Virus record (IMG/VR): IMGVR_UViG_3300042861_002562
Location: 1 to 43,263 of that record
Source: a virus
Length of the DNA: 43,263 bases
Reading direction: 5' to 3' (one strand)
Below the pieces are notes generated by a model. It had not been told where the DNA came from and ran no database searches. It saw nothing but the letters and a program-made list of their open reading frames with translations. The position numbers and the translations under genes are program-made. Positions 25,501 through 34,241 of this stretch are shown in pieces (within the stretch, counting starts at the first letter, position 1; every line of letters starts with the position of its first letter).

Positions 25501-28449
25501 ATGGCTGCTGATGTGCAAACAATAAAATTTCTAGGATGCTCTGTTATAAGCTTTACATCATCAATAGGATTCAACGGAAATCCTTCAACATTGTCTGTTA
25601 CTATGGCAGAAGATTTTGATGCAGGCGATGATTTTGCAGCAGATAGCCATACTATAAACAATGAGTTAGGGGCAACTTATGGGGGATCAGCATTTTCTGA
25701 TGGAAACCCAGGAACATACGCGACATTTAAAACCCCAAACGACAGTTTTGTTTTTAAAGGCTTTGTTACTAGTTACAGAAGGTCTAAAAGTGTTAGCGGA
25801 AATCTGATAAATGTAGAACTTTCAGATCCTAGATTTTTCTTCGCTAATATACCGATAATAAATGATACAAATCTTGGGATAAATAATACAAATTTCACAC
25901 CAGGTACCTGGAATATAATATCAACACCAGCAATATTCAACAATCCAATAACTCTTGATTGGAATAAATCGGGAGTAAGATTCGATAAATTAGCAAAAGC
26001 TATAGAGGAAAAAACTTTTAATTTATATTTGGTAACTGGTATTAAGATAGTTTTTCACCAATCTTTTTATTCTCAACTTATTGGCGGCTACAGATTAAAA
26101 CAGCAAGCAAGCACCGTTGAAGATGTTATAAATCAAGCGGCAAAAGACGCAAATATAGATTGGTATTTAGAGATGGGCGAGAGTGGAGGGTTAACTGTAG
26201 CTAATGTAAAAGGCATAAAAAGAAAAAACCAGTATAATTTTACGTCTAGTAACGGTTTAGAAACTTTTATATCCTCTAGATCAGATAAAGTTGTGAGCTG
26301 GGAAGTTGGTAGAGAGTTAAGACAAGATCCAACCACAACTATAGTCACAGGAGACAGGGTAAGAACGCTATGGAACACTAGTCCTAACGGAAATTTTCCA
26401 GTTTTTTGCGAATTGGGAAACGGAGCCGTTATAGACAGAGCTTTCGTTTGCTTAGATTTCTTAAAACAAGCGGGCTTCTTAACACTTCCAACTGTTGATC
26501 TTAACATACCAGAAAGCGTTTTAAGCACATTAGGCCAGCAAAGCGATGAATTTGGTAATACTAGACAAAGATATCCAAGTAGAACTAAAAACCAAGTCAC
26601 AAGAACTAGAAGAGGGTATATAGCCTCTGAGTCTATCCTAAGGGCCGCTTTATATAACAAAGCGTCATGGGAAACAGCGGTATGGTATACATATTGCAAC
26701 GGTGTTAATCCGTCTACAACACTAGCTCTTACTTATAACACGTACAATAGTTTTGATTTAGATTATGGATTTGATGCACCAACCACCCAAACGGTATCTT
26801 CGTTTTCAATGAACCCAAACTCAATTGGTGTTTACGGGCCAGCGTTTGATTTTGACACAGGAAATGTTAATGCAACTATTGGACAAAACGCTAATGCTGT
26901 ACAAGAGACTCTTAAGGAAGCTGTTTATCAGGCTACTAGAAGATGCGCTGAGGAGTATTACGGTAAAAAGTTTATTTGTAGACTTCCTGCCTCAACAATA
27001 TGTGAAAGTATAGGCTCTAGTTATGAGGCCAATCAGAAAAAAATACCTATAGAATATGATGTAGTAGATGCCGCTCCAGATATCGCTTTCTATGATTCTC
27101 AGTCGCCTATAGGTTTTCCTAATTCTCTTTTGAACTCTGACGGCAAAAGCTTTAGAGCGCCTAACGGTTTGTTTAGACCTTTCTTGTATGTAAACAATAC
27201 TACAATATCCTCAAACTTCAATCAGCAGCAATACGAATATTTAGACACAAATTCATGTATATGGGCGTACTCTGACCCTAGTGAACAAGGTGGTCAGGAT
27301 GTTACATTGTATCACTCTGGAGTAAGTGTAGAAACTTACAGATTTGATCCTAGATTTGCAATAGTAACACTTAACGAACCGATCCTGTTAGGTACTGACG
27401 GCTATAGAATGGTAACGCCATCAGCTGTAACGAATGGCGCTGTAACAGCATGGAGCACTGGAACTAATTACATAAGCCTAAGTAGAACTGACAGAAGCGG
27501 CTGTTTTTTAGATTTGTTATCTAAAGTATTTTATGATTTCACAATAGTACCAGCGGATGACGCAGATTTGAATACTAGTGGTATTAGGGTAAATGTAAAT
27601 AGAAGCGTTAAAAAGGTTTCTGTTGATTACTATTTATCACTACAAAATCAGGCTATAGCGCTTCAATCAATAGTTGGTTTGGCTGAAGTTAGATTGGTTG
27701 ATATAAATTCTCACGGTGGATTCTTTATACCTTTAGTTTGGAACTATATCAAATATGGACCTTGGGTTAATGGATTAATAAATTCTAGACCAGTTAACCT
27801 TATTGATGATAATAGACTAAATCCGTGGACTTATGGTAATCACGCTAGAATGAATGACGCTGGTAATATAATAGCTGAAAGAGCAAACACTTTAACTCAC
27901 ACAATATCTTATGCAACTGTAGTAGTGGAAGGTTATCCTGAGTTTAATTTAGGATCTGAAATAACAGCCGGAACAGACACGATGGGTTCTATAAGCGATG
28001 TAGGAGTCTCTTTTGGGATCGACGGTGTAAAAACTACATACAAATTTAAAACATTCTTTGGGCCTATAGGTTTTTCAAAGAAGTCAGAGCTAGATCAAAT
28101 ATCCCAAAACTCATTCTCATCAGGATCTAACAAGAACACAATAAATTTAGAATCTATATTTGAAAATGTTCAAGAACAAATATATAACCAAGGTGGTGGT
28201 TTTGGAGGCTCAAACTCAGCATTCGGAACAATTGGTGTTACTACTTTTGTTGGGTCTGTAAATAACGCTGGTGTTAACGGTGGCGTATCTATGAGGCCTG
28301 GCGCTGATGTTAAAAACAATAACAGCTCAAATACATCAAACTACGGCAAAACAGCTAAGGCAGAAGCTAGCGCTATATTTATACCATGTACAACTAGACC
28401 TCCTGCAACAACTAGAGGGGAAGCTCCTACAATAGAGGGAGGTTTATAG
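25501..28449 (+). CDS. Tail hub / tail-associated tip protein
   Basis: 982 residues. The first ~280 residues fit a gp27-like hub: IKFLGCSVISFTSSIGFNGN, VFKGFVTSYRRSKSVSGN, NVELSDPRFFF, then the helical insertion STVEDVINQAAKDANIDWYL. The middle is a large beta-rich region; the last ~80 residues are Asn/Ser/Gly-rich and flexible. Hubs close the tube below the distal ring and open for ejection. No peptidase or lysozyme motif is visible, so wall digestion is not its evident task. Starts 2 bases after the previous stop. Confidence 0.62.
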   Translation: MAADVQTIKFLGCSVISFTSSIGFNGNPSTLSVTMAEDFDAGDDFAADSHTINNELGATYGGSAFSDGNPGTYATFKTPNDSFVFKGFVTSYRRSKSVSGNLINVELSDPRFFFANIPIINDTNLGINNTNFTPGTWNIISTPAIFNNPITLDWNKSGVRFDKLAKAIEEKTFNLYLVTGIKIVFHQSFYSQLIGGYRLKQQASTVEDVINQAAKDANIDWYLEMGESGGLTVANVKGIKRKNQYNFTSSNGLETFISSRSDKVVSWEVGRELRQDPTTTIVTGDRVRTLWNTSPNGNFPVFCELGNGAVIDRAFVCLDFLKQAGFLTLPTVDLNIPESVLSTLGQQSDEFGNTRQRYPSRTKNQVTRTRRGYIASESILRAALYNKASWETAVWYTYCNGVNPSTTLALTYNTYNSFDLDYGFDAPTTQTVSSFSMNPNSIGVYGPAFDFDTGNVNATIGQNANAVQETLKEAVYQATRRCAEEYYGKKFICRLPASTICESIGSSYEANQKKIPIEYDVVDAAPDIAFYDSQSPIGFPNSLLNSDGKSFRAPNGLFRPFLYVNNTTISSNFNQQQYEYLDTNSCIWAYSDPSEQGGQDVTLYHSGVSVETYRFDPRFAIVTLNEPILLGTDGYRMVTPSAVTNGAVTAWSTGTNYISLSRTDRSGCFLDLLSKVFYDFTIVPADDADLNTSGIRVNVNRSVKKVSVDYYLSLQNQAIALQSIVGLAEVRLVDINSHGGFFIPLVWNYIKYGPWVNGLINSRPVNLIDDNRLNPWTYGNHARMNDAGNIIAERANTLTHTISYATVVVEGYPEFNLGSEITAGTDTMGSISDVGVSFGIDGVKTTYKFKTFFGPIGFSKKSELDQISQNSFSSGSNKNTINLESIFENVQEQIYNQGGGFGGSNSAFGTIGVTTFVGSVNNAGVNGGVSMRPGADVKNNNSSNTSNYGKTAKAEASAIFIPCTTRPPATTRGEAPTIEGGL

Positions 28450-28451
28450 TT

Positions 28452-29738
28452 TTGATAGTCCCACAAGGAACACATGGATTAAACCCATTTAGAGCTAGAT
28501 TAGGAAAAGAAGCGGCTAAGCCTAACGTTGCTATGGGAAACACCCCTGGTGATTATAATGCTTTTGATGCTAGAGGTATGGCCATAAGGTTGCCAGTAAT
28601 GGTTGCTGGATGGGGTTATGATATTTTTGGAAGACCAGTCCCTAGTAAAGCCGTTGATCTTGTAACTCTAAACGCTCAAGTAGACATGGGCTATTATGGA
28701 TTTGCCAACGATAACGCATCTGACACAAGAGGATCTCCAGCTCCTTACGGCGCAGAAACGCCGCTAAAAGATTACGTTGGCGGAGCTTTAGATTTAAGAT
28801 ATAATCAAAGACACGGAGTTTGGCAAACAGACCACTCATTCTACGCTCGTATCACAGCGGTAAACGCAACTGCCTCAACTAGCAATAAATTTTATTGGAT
28901 ATACGATTGGGAAGAGGTTGAAGTAAGATATAACCCAATTAAAAATCAAAACTCTGGAGACCCTTTTGATAGAGCCTTGTCTAACCCAGCAAAAGGAAAA
29001 GCGATAAATGTTGCAGAGGTAGTAAAAGACCCTGGTGATAGAAACTATGGATATCTTAGAGCTGGGACGATAATTGAACTAAAGTCCCATCTAGTGGCTA
29101 AGTCTGATGACGGTGACTATACCTTAGAACCTGTTTATCTTTTTAATCACACAGAGGAACAGCCAGTATTTTTACGGATAGATTGGAATTCTACTGTTGG
29201 ATACCCAGCACCGTTAACAAATGAAGATGCTTCTTATGGAGCCGCCAGTTACAATGGCTGTAATAGATTTTTATATAGGGCAGAAATAGCCTATTTTAAT
29301 GAAAGCAATACAGCTGGCGGAAAATTTGGCGCTCCTTTCGGGGCTTTTACTGGAACTAATATATTTGTTCAATGTATAAATGTAAATGAATGGGGTAATC
29401 CCGTAAACACAAGAGGTGTTGTTGCTCCAGGAATTATAATGGCAACTGGTTCGATAGTTCATTCTGCGGCAACAAACTTATCATGGACTGGATCTACCTC
29501 AACTCTCGCATCAGGCGCGTATCCTCCTGGCTTTATGATAAAGCCTATATGGCATAACACTATTGTTGAAGCAAAAAGAATGAAAAACCAGTCGGCAACA
29601 AAGTTATCGACTAACGGTCCATTGTACTACTTTAGCATGGTTAATGGTCATGACGGAGCTTGCGCTACTGGCGCTTGGCCAGCACTAAACACTACTCAAG
29701 AGGCTGGGCGCGGAGAAAACACAACGGTTCTTAGATAA
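28452..29738 (+). CDS. Tail tip structural protein, unknown
   Basis: 428 residues from TTG 28452; GGGAGG (28437-28442) lies 9 bases upstream, inside the end of the hub gene, and no ATG fits as well. Contains VAGWGYDIFGRPVP near the start and GGALDLRYNQRHGVWQ near residue 115, then beta-rich sequence with many aromatic residues (NKFYWIYDWEEVEVRYNP). It ends with a polar tail. Directly after the hub, so probably part of the tip or a fibre base. No motif allows a finer call. Confidence 0.45.
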   Translation: MIVPQGTHGLNPFRARLGKEAAKPNVAMGNTPGDYNAFDARGMAIRLPVMVAGWGYDIFGRPVPSKAVDLVTLNAQVDMGYYGFANDNASDTRGSPAPYGAETPLKDYVGGALDLRYNQRHGVWQTDHSFYARITAVNATASTSNKFYWIYDWEEVEVRYNPIKNQNSGDPFDRALSNPAKGKAINVAEVVKDPGDRNYGYLRAGTIIELKSHLVAKSDDGDYTLEPVYLFNHTEEQPVFLRIDWNSTVGYPAPLTNEDASYGAASYNGCNRFLYRAEIAYFNESNTAGGKFGAPFGAFTGTNIFVQCINVNEWGNPVNTRGVVAPGIIMATGSIVHSAATNLSWTGSTSTLASGAYPPGFMIKPIWHNTIVEAKRMKNQSATKLSTNGPLYYFSMVNGHDGACATGAWPALNTTQEAGRGENTTVLR

Positions 29739-29749
29739 TAAAGTGAAAG

Positions 29750-29755
29750 GTGTAT
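29750..29755 (+). promoter_or_regulatory. GTGTAT promoter-like motif, fibre-type genes
   Basis: AAAGGTGTATTTTAATATATG: the start codon at 29764 follows after exactly 8 bases and the leader has no Shine-Dalgarno. This predicts a leaderless message for the last + genes up to 32444. Confidence 0.6.
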
Positions 29756-29763
29756 TTTAATAT

Positions 29764-30408
29764 ATGGCGACAGTAACATTTTATGCAAACGAAGGTATAG
29801 GAGCTATAAATTCTGGAAGTCAGAACTTAAACGGTTCTGGGTTGGGTTTTTTTGGAGCTGGAGGATCAAGCTCTAGTGTAAGAATTGGTGAGTATCAAGA
29901 AAGGACTTTTGTTTCAAACGCCAATGGTACTAGCGCTGGTGCTGAAATAGATAACGTTCAGTATGTTAACTCAACTGGGGCCATAATATCTAGAGGCGGA
30001 GTGGCTGACGCTACTCTTTGGATAAAAAATATCCCAAACTATAAATCTACTTTAAATATAAGATTTGAGCACACAAGCTCTGTAAGAACACAGAACGGAA
30101 AGATACAGATCTATGATAGATCAAACGTTTCTAATGGCCCCGTTGGTGTTATATGCCAAGCATGTGAAATAGTACATCCAGAAACTAGCCAAGCTGTAGA
30201 AGGATCTGGTTCTTCTGCATGGGTTCCCTGCAGTGGAAGCTCTCCATATTTAACGCTTACTGACAGTCCTGGCCTAAGCGGTCTAAGGCCTAGCGGATCA
30301 AACACATACTCAACAGTTCATGATTGGTTTATGTGTCTTTCAGCATCTCCTACAGGCATAGGGTCACACACAGGCTTTGGACTCTTTTTCTCTGTAGAGT
30401 ACTTATAA
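29764..30408 (+). CDS. Fibre-type virion protein 1 (tandem paralogue)
   Basis: 214 residues. N-terminal half: Gly/Ser-rich, with VRIGEYQERTFVSNANGTSA and WIKNIPNYKSTLNIRFE. C-terminal half: CEIVHPETSQAVEGSGSSAW, then TVHDWFMCLSASPTGIG and a final aromatic SVEYL. The next gene repeats this C-terminal layout. GEYQxRT-type sequences occur in fibre-like proteins of aquatic phages, so an adhesin or fibre role is likely. The start sits 8 bases from GTGTAT without a Shine-Dalgarno; the stop overlaps the next start (TAATG). Confidence 0.5.
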   Translation: MATVTFYANEGIGAINSGSQNLNGSGLGFFGAGGSSSSVRIGEYQERTFVSNANGTSAGAEIDNVQYVNSTGAIISRGGVADATLWIKNIPNYKSTLNIRFEHTSSVRTQNGKIQIYDRSNVSNGPVGVICQACEIVHPETSQAVEGSGSSAWVPCSGSSPYLTLTDSPGLSGLRPSGSNTYSTVHDWFMCLSASPTGIGSHTGFGLFFSVEYL

Positions 30409-31088
30409 TGCCAGCTATAAAGTTTAGGACTACAGAATACGAGGCTGTAAGCGGAGTTAAATATTACGATTTAAGTCCTGACTCAATATGCTTTACTAGT
30501 ACTGGAAGTTCGTTTGGAATTCAGGTTAGCGGCTATTCAGATATAGCAAATGTCTCACCACTAGGTTCTTTAAAAAGAAAAAGATCTACAACAAACGTAA
30601 GAAGAATACCAGACTCTTCTTCTGGCGTTGTTAAAAACGATATATTAAATTTTGTATCTTTACCAATAAGAAATATACCAAATTGGTCTTCAACACTTAG
30701 TATAAATTTTGGAGAGCCAGCATCAACTGGGTCTTATAATATAACTAGCGCAAAATTTGTGGCCTCTGGGCTAGATGTAAATCCATACGTTTACCCTGAA
30801 TCTCAAAAATCTAACGTGGTTATAATTAATGCTTTTGAAATATGCCATACTAGCGCTAGTACTGGAGTGGCTGGTTCTGGAAGTACATCCTGGACTAGCT
30901 TTTACCATCTATCTAAAAACTCATTAAATTTAACTAGAAACCCTGGTCCTAGCGGGGCTTATGCAGCGGTAGGATCTACAGGAATACCATCAAATCAACA
31001 CGATTGGCATATTGGAATGTGCATAGAGCCAACAGACATAAATGTTGCGCCTTTTATAATACTCGCGTGTATTATAGAGTATCTGTAG
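30408..31088 (+). CDS. Fibre-type virion protein 2 (tandem paralogue)
   Basis: 226 residues. The ATG at 30408 overlaps the previous stop (TAATG) and is preferred over an in-frame TTG 84 bases upstream that would overlap the first paralogue. Shared blocks with that protein: RNIPNWSSTLSINF against KNIPNYKSTLNIRF; FEICHTSASTGVAGSGSTSW against CEIVHPETSQAVEGSGSSAW; QHDWHIGMCIEPTDI against VHDWFMCLSASPTGI; both end in EYL. The N-terminal half has diverged and carries a basic patch (LKRKRSTTNVRR). A local duplication followed by divergence, as often seen for receptor-binding parts. Confidence 0.5.
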   Translation: MPAIKFRTTEYEAVSGVKYYDLSPDSICFTSTGSSFGIQVSGYSDIANVSPLGSLKRKRSTTNVRRIPDSSSGVVKNDILNFVSLPIRNIPNWSSTLSINFGEPASTGSYNITSAKFVASGLDVNPYVYPESQKSNVVIINAFEICHTSASTGVAGSGSTSWTSFYHLSKNSLNLTRNPGPSGAYAAVGSTGIPSNQHDWHIGMCIEPTDINVAPFIILACIIEYL

Positions 31089-31094
31089 GTGATT

Positions 31095-31307
31095 ATGTCA
31101 GAAGATAATGGTTGGATTGAGTATAAAAAACTAATTCTTGCAGAACTGACTAGAAGCAACGATAGATTGTCTAGGATAGAGGCTGATCTATCCTCGATAA
31201 AGGAAGAGTTGGCTGTCCTGAGGACTAAAATGTACTTTGGGTCAGCTATAATAGCAGTGTTTATATCTATAGGCGTTACTTTTGTTAATCATGTAATTAA
31301 GGGATAA
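31095..31307 (+). CDS. XhlA-like coiled-coil membrane protein, holin candidate
   Basis: 70 residues from ATG 31095; AGGTGAT just before it matches the anti-Shine-Dalgarno at proper spacing, and an upstream GTG (31089) overlaps that site. Residues 15-45 are an amphipathic coiled coil (RSNDRLSRIEADLSSIKEEL), then one transmembrane segment FGSAIIAVFISIGVTFVNHV and a short basic end. This is the build of haemolysin XhlA-type phage lysis proteins, which help permeabilise the inner membrane for an endolysin. It is far from the hydrolase gene, so the tie is functional inference. It could also be a tail-anchored membrane protein. Confidence 0.5.
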   Translation: MSEDNGWIEYKKLILAELTRSNDRLSRIEADLSSIKEELAVLRTKMYFGSAIIAVFISIGVTFVNHVIKG

Positions 31308-31308
31308 A

Positions 31309-32112
31309 ATGAAAAAACTATCAAAAATTTTAGCTAAGCTCAGAAACGTTTCAGCTGGTGTAGAATACGGAGCTTGTTGTTGTAGAGATCAGAAAACTGG
31401 CGAAGTCAAACACTGCAGTTATTCAGAAGGATTAGCCTGTGGAGATTACCCATATCTTACCTGGGTTTGTACTTTTTATCCAAATCTTTCTTGTGAAGAT
31501 ACGTGTTATGACTCATATCCAGGAGGCACAAAGCCTAAACCATCGACAGACCCCACCATAGAGCCTAGCCCTAATCCTAATGGAGGCGGCGCTATTGACC
31601 CTAGCTCTTTTTACGGCGGTGGAGGCGGAGGCGGACCAGTTCCGTGCCCGACTTCTCCAACAAACATACCAACAGATTGCGAACGCGAAGCTTCTGATGT
31701 TGCTGCATGTTTAGAAACATTAATGGTTGGAAGTAATGCAGATCATCCAACAGCCAAGCTACTCAGGGGTCTAATTGTTGGCTGGGGTAGATATAGATGT
31801 CCAGAAGTAAGGTCTCTATGCTATCACACAGAACAAGGCAATGTCGGATGTTATCCTGGGATGACAATAACCGATATGAAATGCTACTGCAGAATTCATC
31901 AAGAGTATTGGAAGGGACTAAAGAAAATAGTTGAAGAATTCTGCGCTGGAAATAGTAGCGGTGAGAAAGTAAGAAGAGAACTTACAAAACTTTGCAAACA
32001 GCTTAAACTAGCGCGAAATAGATGCGCTGGGGGTGACGGATTGCCTAGAGATCCAATTAAAGACTCAGACAATTCGCTCTCACTTAATTGCGGAATAAAG
32101 AGAGTTGACTAA
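31309..32112 (+). CDS. Cysteine-rich two-domain protein, probable virion or secreted
   Basis: 267 residues with 20 cysteines: 8 in residues ~20-70 (starting GACCCRDQ, then HC, AC, VC, SC, DTC), then a Pro/Gly linker (residues ~70-110, with a run of seven Gly), then 12 in the C-terminal domain. The N-terminal module resembles small 'GACC' disulfide modules seen in some phage and bacterial surface proteins. The even count in each domain suggests disulfides, odd for something folding in the cytoplasm. No signal peptide is evident beyond a basic N-terminus (MKKLSKILAKLR). At the end of the tail module, a fibre-tip or adhesin role is the simplest guess. Confidence 0.42.
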   Translation: MKKLSKILAKLRNVSAGVEYGACCCRDQKTGEVKHCSYSEGLACGDYPYLTWVCTFYPNLSCEDTCYDSYPGGTKPKPSTDPTIEPSPNPNGGGAIDPSSFYGGGGGGGPVPCPTSPTNIPTDCEREASDVAACLETLMVGSNADHPTAKLLRGLIVGWGRYRCPEVRSLCYHTEQGNVGCYPGMTITDMKCYCRIHQEYWKGLKKIVEEFCAGNSSGEKVRRELTKLCKQLKLARNRCAGGDGLPRDPIKDSDNSLSLNCGIKRVD

Positions 32113-32444
32113 TGAAACCAAATTTTATAAAATATTTCTTAAAGGCCACTGAGCATGAAGGTGTAGAAATGCTAATGATGAATCCTCAAAAAGATAGTGG
32201 GGAATATGGGGAAGAAGGGGGAATGGCAAAATCTGACTTAAAAACACTTATCAGAAACGCGCAAGAGTTGCACGACCTTCTTTCAGATAATGAAGATATG
32301 CCAGAGCATGTTCAATCAAAAATAACACTAGCTTCAGACTACATTGTTGATGCTGCAAACTACATTAAGTCAGAAAAACAAAATCCGGGATCCGAGATCC
32401 CAGATTCTGTTGACACCGAAGAATTAGAAATGGAAGACGATTAA
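32112..32444 (+). CDS. Small acidic protein with DMPEHVQSKI helix motif
   Basis: 110 residues. The core TLIRNAQELHDLLSDNEDMP followed by EHVQSKITLASDYIVDAANY matches a helical module found in marine T4-like and other phage structural proteins (usual form 'LPEWVQSKI...A.DYI'). The tail is strongly acidic (DTEELEMEDD). Exact role unknown; head-core or virion-associated in other phages. The start overlaps the previous stop, and its own stop overlaps by 4 bases the stop of the convergent - gene. A GGGATC/GATCCC inverted repeat lies near its end. Confidence 0.5.
   Translation: MKPNFIKYFLKATEHEGVEMLMMNPQKDSGEYGEEGGMAKSDLKTLIRNAQELHDLLSDNEDMPEHVQSKITLASDYIVDAANYIKSEKQNPGSEIPDSVDTEELEMEDD
32388..32402 (+). 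repeat. Inverted repeat at the convergent gene junction
   Basis: GGGATC CGA GATCCC, 40-odd bases before the meeting stops of the + and - modules. It has no T-run, so it is a poor terminator, but it is the only visible structure where two long transcripts collide. It may be chance within coding sequence. Confidence 0.3.
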
Positions 32445-32929
32445 AAAATCTTATCTTCTATAGCTTTGCTGCACATTATGAATAATACTCTAGCTTCGGC
32501 TAGAGTTATTCTTTGCCCACACCAAAATTGATTGGACGACTTTTTAGAGCTTATTTCTAAGCCGTATGTTGGATCCTCACTATCAATTCTATAGAGCTTT
32601 ATTATTGTATTACCGTCCTTGGTTTGGTGAAAAAGACCCTTACCTTTTTGCGTCTGACCATCGCTATTTCCTAAGTGGTCCTTTTTGTCAGAAAGCACCA
32701 AGGCTATCTCTGCAAGCTCTTCCAAGTCTAGTTTTACCGTTTCATGGTTTTCTTTCCAATCAAAAACAGCGTTTCCATTTTGATCTTTAGACTCTAGCTG
32801 CTTGGCAATCGTCAGAAAGAAATTTTTTGTTGTAGGATTATACTCCCACGAAGTGGCAGAACCCTTCGTAAATTCTTTTTGATTTGGTTTATATATTTTA
32901 TATGACGGATTATATTTCTTAGGTTCCAT
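32441..32929 (-). CDS. Putative ssDNA-binding protein, PC4/Whirly-like
   Basis: 162 residues. Beta-rich with a two-fold feel: NFFLTIAKQLESKDQNG and TVKLDLEELAEIALVLSDKK, then KGLFHQTKDGNTIIKLYRID and GLEISSKKSSNQFWCGQRIT, closed by the helix AEARVLFIMCSKAIEDKI. The 'K(S/G)LFHxTxxGNxIIK' core occurs in phage proteins thought to bind single strands with a PC4/Whirly-type fold. Placed with a probable annealing protein upstream in the operon, which suits this role. Last gene of the - module; the start overlaps the previous stop (TAATG). Assigned by pattern only. Confidence 0.42.
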   Translation of the reverse strand: MEPKKYNPSYKIYKPNQKEFTKGSATSWEYNPTTKNFFLTIAKQLESKDQNGNAVFDWKENHETVKLDLEELAEIALVLSDKKDHLGNSDGQTQKGKGLFHQTKDGNTIIKLYRIDSEDPTYGLEISSKKSSNQFWCGQRITLAEARVLFIMCSKAIEDKIF

Positions 32930-33726
32930 TAGATTATGATCTCCGATGATTTGATTTCTTGTGGTATGGATTCTCCGCCGTTAGCTTCTCCTCTAGTGAA
33001 GGAGTTTAGCTTAGAAAGAACGGCATGACCCTCTGAATACGTCAATGTCGAAACGTCTTGCTTCTCTAACCCCATAATAGCAAACAGCTTTACAGGCTTT
33101 ATACCAAGTCTATTTGACATTGTATTTATTGCTATCTTAGCGCTATCTGAGATATTTTTGTTTCCGTCAGATGAAGACATTGATATATCGTTAACGTCCA
33201 TACCTTCCTGTATTTCTTCTGCAGAATAAACCTTGACTAATCCAAGCGCCTTTCTTAATGCTCTAGCTTCAGCTTTAGTAGCCGCTGTTGCGGTGCTAGC
33301 CTTACAATAGGGCCAAGGAGTATTGTCTGGATTAACATCAAATACATCCCCAATAGAAAACGACTTTGAGCTTCCGAATCTTTGAAAAGTCAAACTGCAA
33401 GATACGGTGGCTGTCGGGTCTGAAAGCGTTGGGGCCTTTATCACATCCATATAGCAGCTTATTATTTGACCAATAAGTTTCTTAAAAACTCTTCTAAGCC
33501 CATCGCAAGTAGGCATTCCATCTTTTAATTCGTTTTCAGAAAAATTAGACATAACATAGTCTGACCAACCCGGATCTGTTTCTGAAACTCCGCAAATAAT
33601 TGGTTTTATGTTCTTAGTTACTTCTGAATAAATTTCCTTAAGCTCAGAAACCTTCTTAGTCTTAAGATCGTCCAAAAGCATATCACTGTTTTCTACAATT
33701 GTGTTTATAATTTCTTCTTTCTTCAT
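32929..33726 (-). CDS. Probable single-strand annealing / Rad52-type recombination protein
   Basis: 265 residues. Distinctive central part: GMPTCDGLRRVFKKLIGQII, then a beta sheet (TATVSCSLTFQRFGSSKSFS) with NTPWPYCKASTATAATKAEA and RALRKALGLVKVYSAEEI. The 'AxTxAExRALRKALGL' helix after a sheet resembles the core of Rad52/ERF-like annealing proteins used by phages for recombination and end repair. The C-terminal ~90 residues contain a second small helical domain. Neighbour of a probable ssDNA-binding protein and in an operon with SSB. Family level is uncertain; exact clan would need a profile search. Confidence 0.5.
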   Translation of the reverse strand: MKKEEIINTIVENSDMLLDDLKTKKVSELKEIYSEVTKNIKPIICGVSETDPGWSDYVMSNFSENELKDGMPTCDGLRRVFKKLIGQIISCYMDVIKAPTLSDPTATVSCSLTFQRFGSSKSFSIGDVFDVNPDNTPWPYCKASTATAATKAEARALRKALGLVKVYSAEEIQEGMDVNDISMSSSDGNKNISDSAKIAINTMSNRLGIKPVKLFAIMGLEKQDVSTLTYSEGHAVLSKLNSFTRGEANGGESIPQEIKSSEIII

Positions 33727-34241
33727 GTGAAGCGTTTCTCCAAAAGCATTATATCTAGTTCGTCGGTCGAGGTTTTAGACTCATTTAAAAATGGGAAAAA
33801 TGAAAGGAAAATTGTTCTTATATGCTCATTTACAAAAACAATCTCATCAAAAAAATCGCAAATAGCTGGAAGAGATTTTGATATCTCTTTCATTCCAGTT
33901 ATGTCTGAAATATACCAAACCTTTTTATTTAAAATGCATCCAGACTGCATTAGATTTATAGCAGATCTTATTGTCAACGCTAAAGCATCACCTCTATAGT
34001 GCTCTATATAATTGTAATAATATAAAGCGCAAGGATTCACAAGAGCTGGTGAATTATTATCAGATGTAAATATCATATAATCGTAATCATATGTATTCTT
34101 CTTGTATAGAGTGCTTACTATTTCGTAGTACTCTTGACTCCTAACCGAATCCATGCATATAGCAATTGATTTTCTATTTGGGAATCTAGTTCCTAATAAA
34201 AACGTTTCTTTTATCGGATCCTGGTTATATTTTCCACTCAT
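33723..34241 (-). CDS. Unknown protein of the glycosyltransferase block
   Basis: 172 residues from ATG 34241, chosen because GGAAGGA lies 9 bases upstream; a further ATG at 34259 overlaps that site. Alternating strands and helices (SIAICMDSVRSQEYYEIVST, DYDYMIFTSDNNSPALV, KKVWYISDITGM, FFDEIVFVNEHIRTIFLSFF) suggest a Rossmann-like fold, perhaps a shortened glycosyltransferase domain, but no DXD or nucleotide-binding motif is clear. Overlaps the GT2 gene before it by 17 bases and the next gene by 4. Confidence 0.4.
   Translation of the reverse strand: MSGKYNQDPIKETFLLGTRFPNRKSIAICMDSVRSQEYYEIVSTLYKKNTYDYDYMIFTSDNNSPALVNPCALYYYNYIEHYRGDALALTIRSAINLMQSGCILNKKVWYISDITGMKEISKSLPAICDFFDEIVFVNEHIRTIFLSFFPFLNESKTSTDELDIMLLEKRFT

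Noticed and set aside
26133-26699. 188-codon open frame on - inside the hub gene
   Set aside because: Antisense of a conserved hub region, no start signal and no protein-like domain pattern.
30324-30407. Upstream TTG start for the second fibre-type paralogue
   Set aside because: It would add 28 residues within the first paralogue; the TAATG junction at 30406-30410 marks the start.
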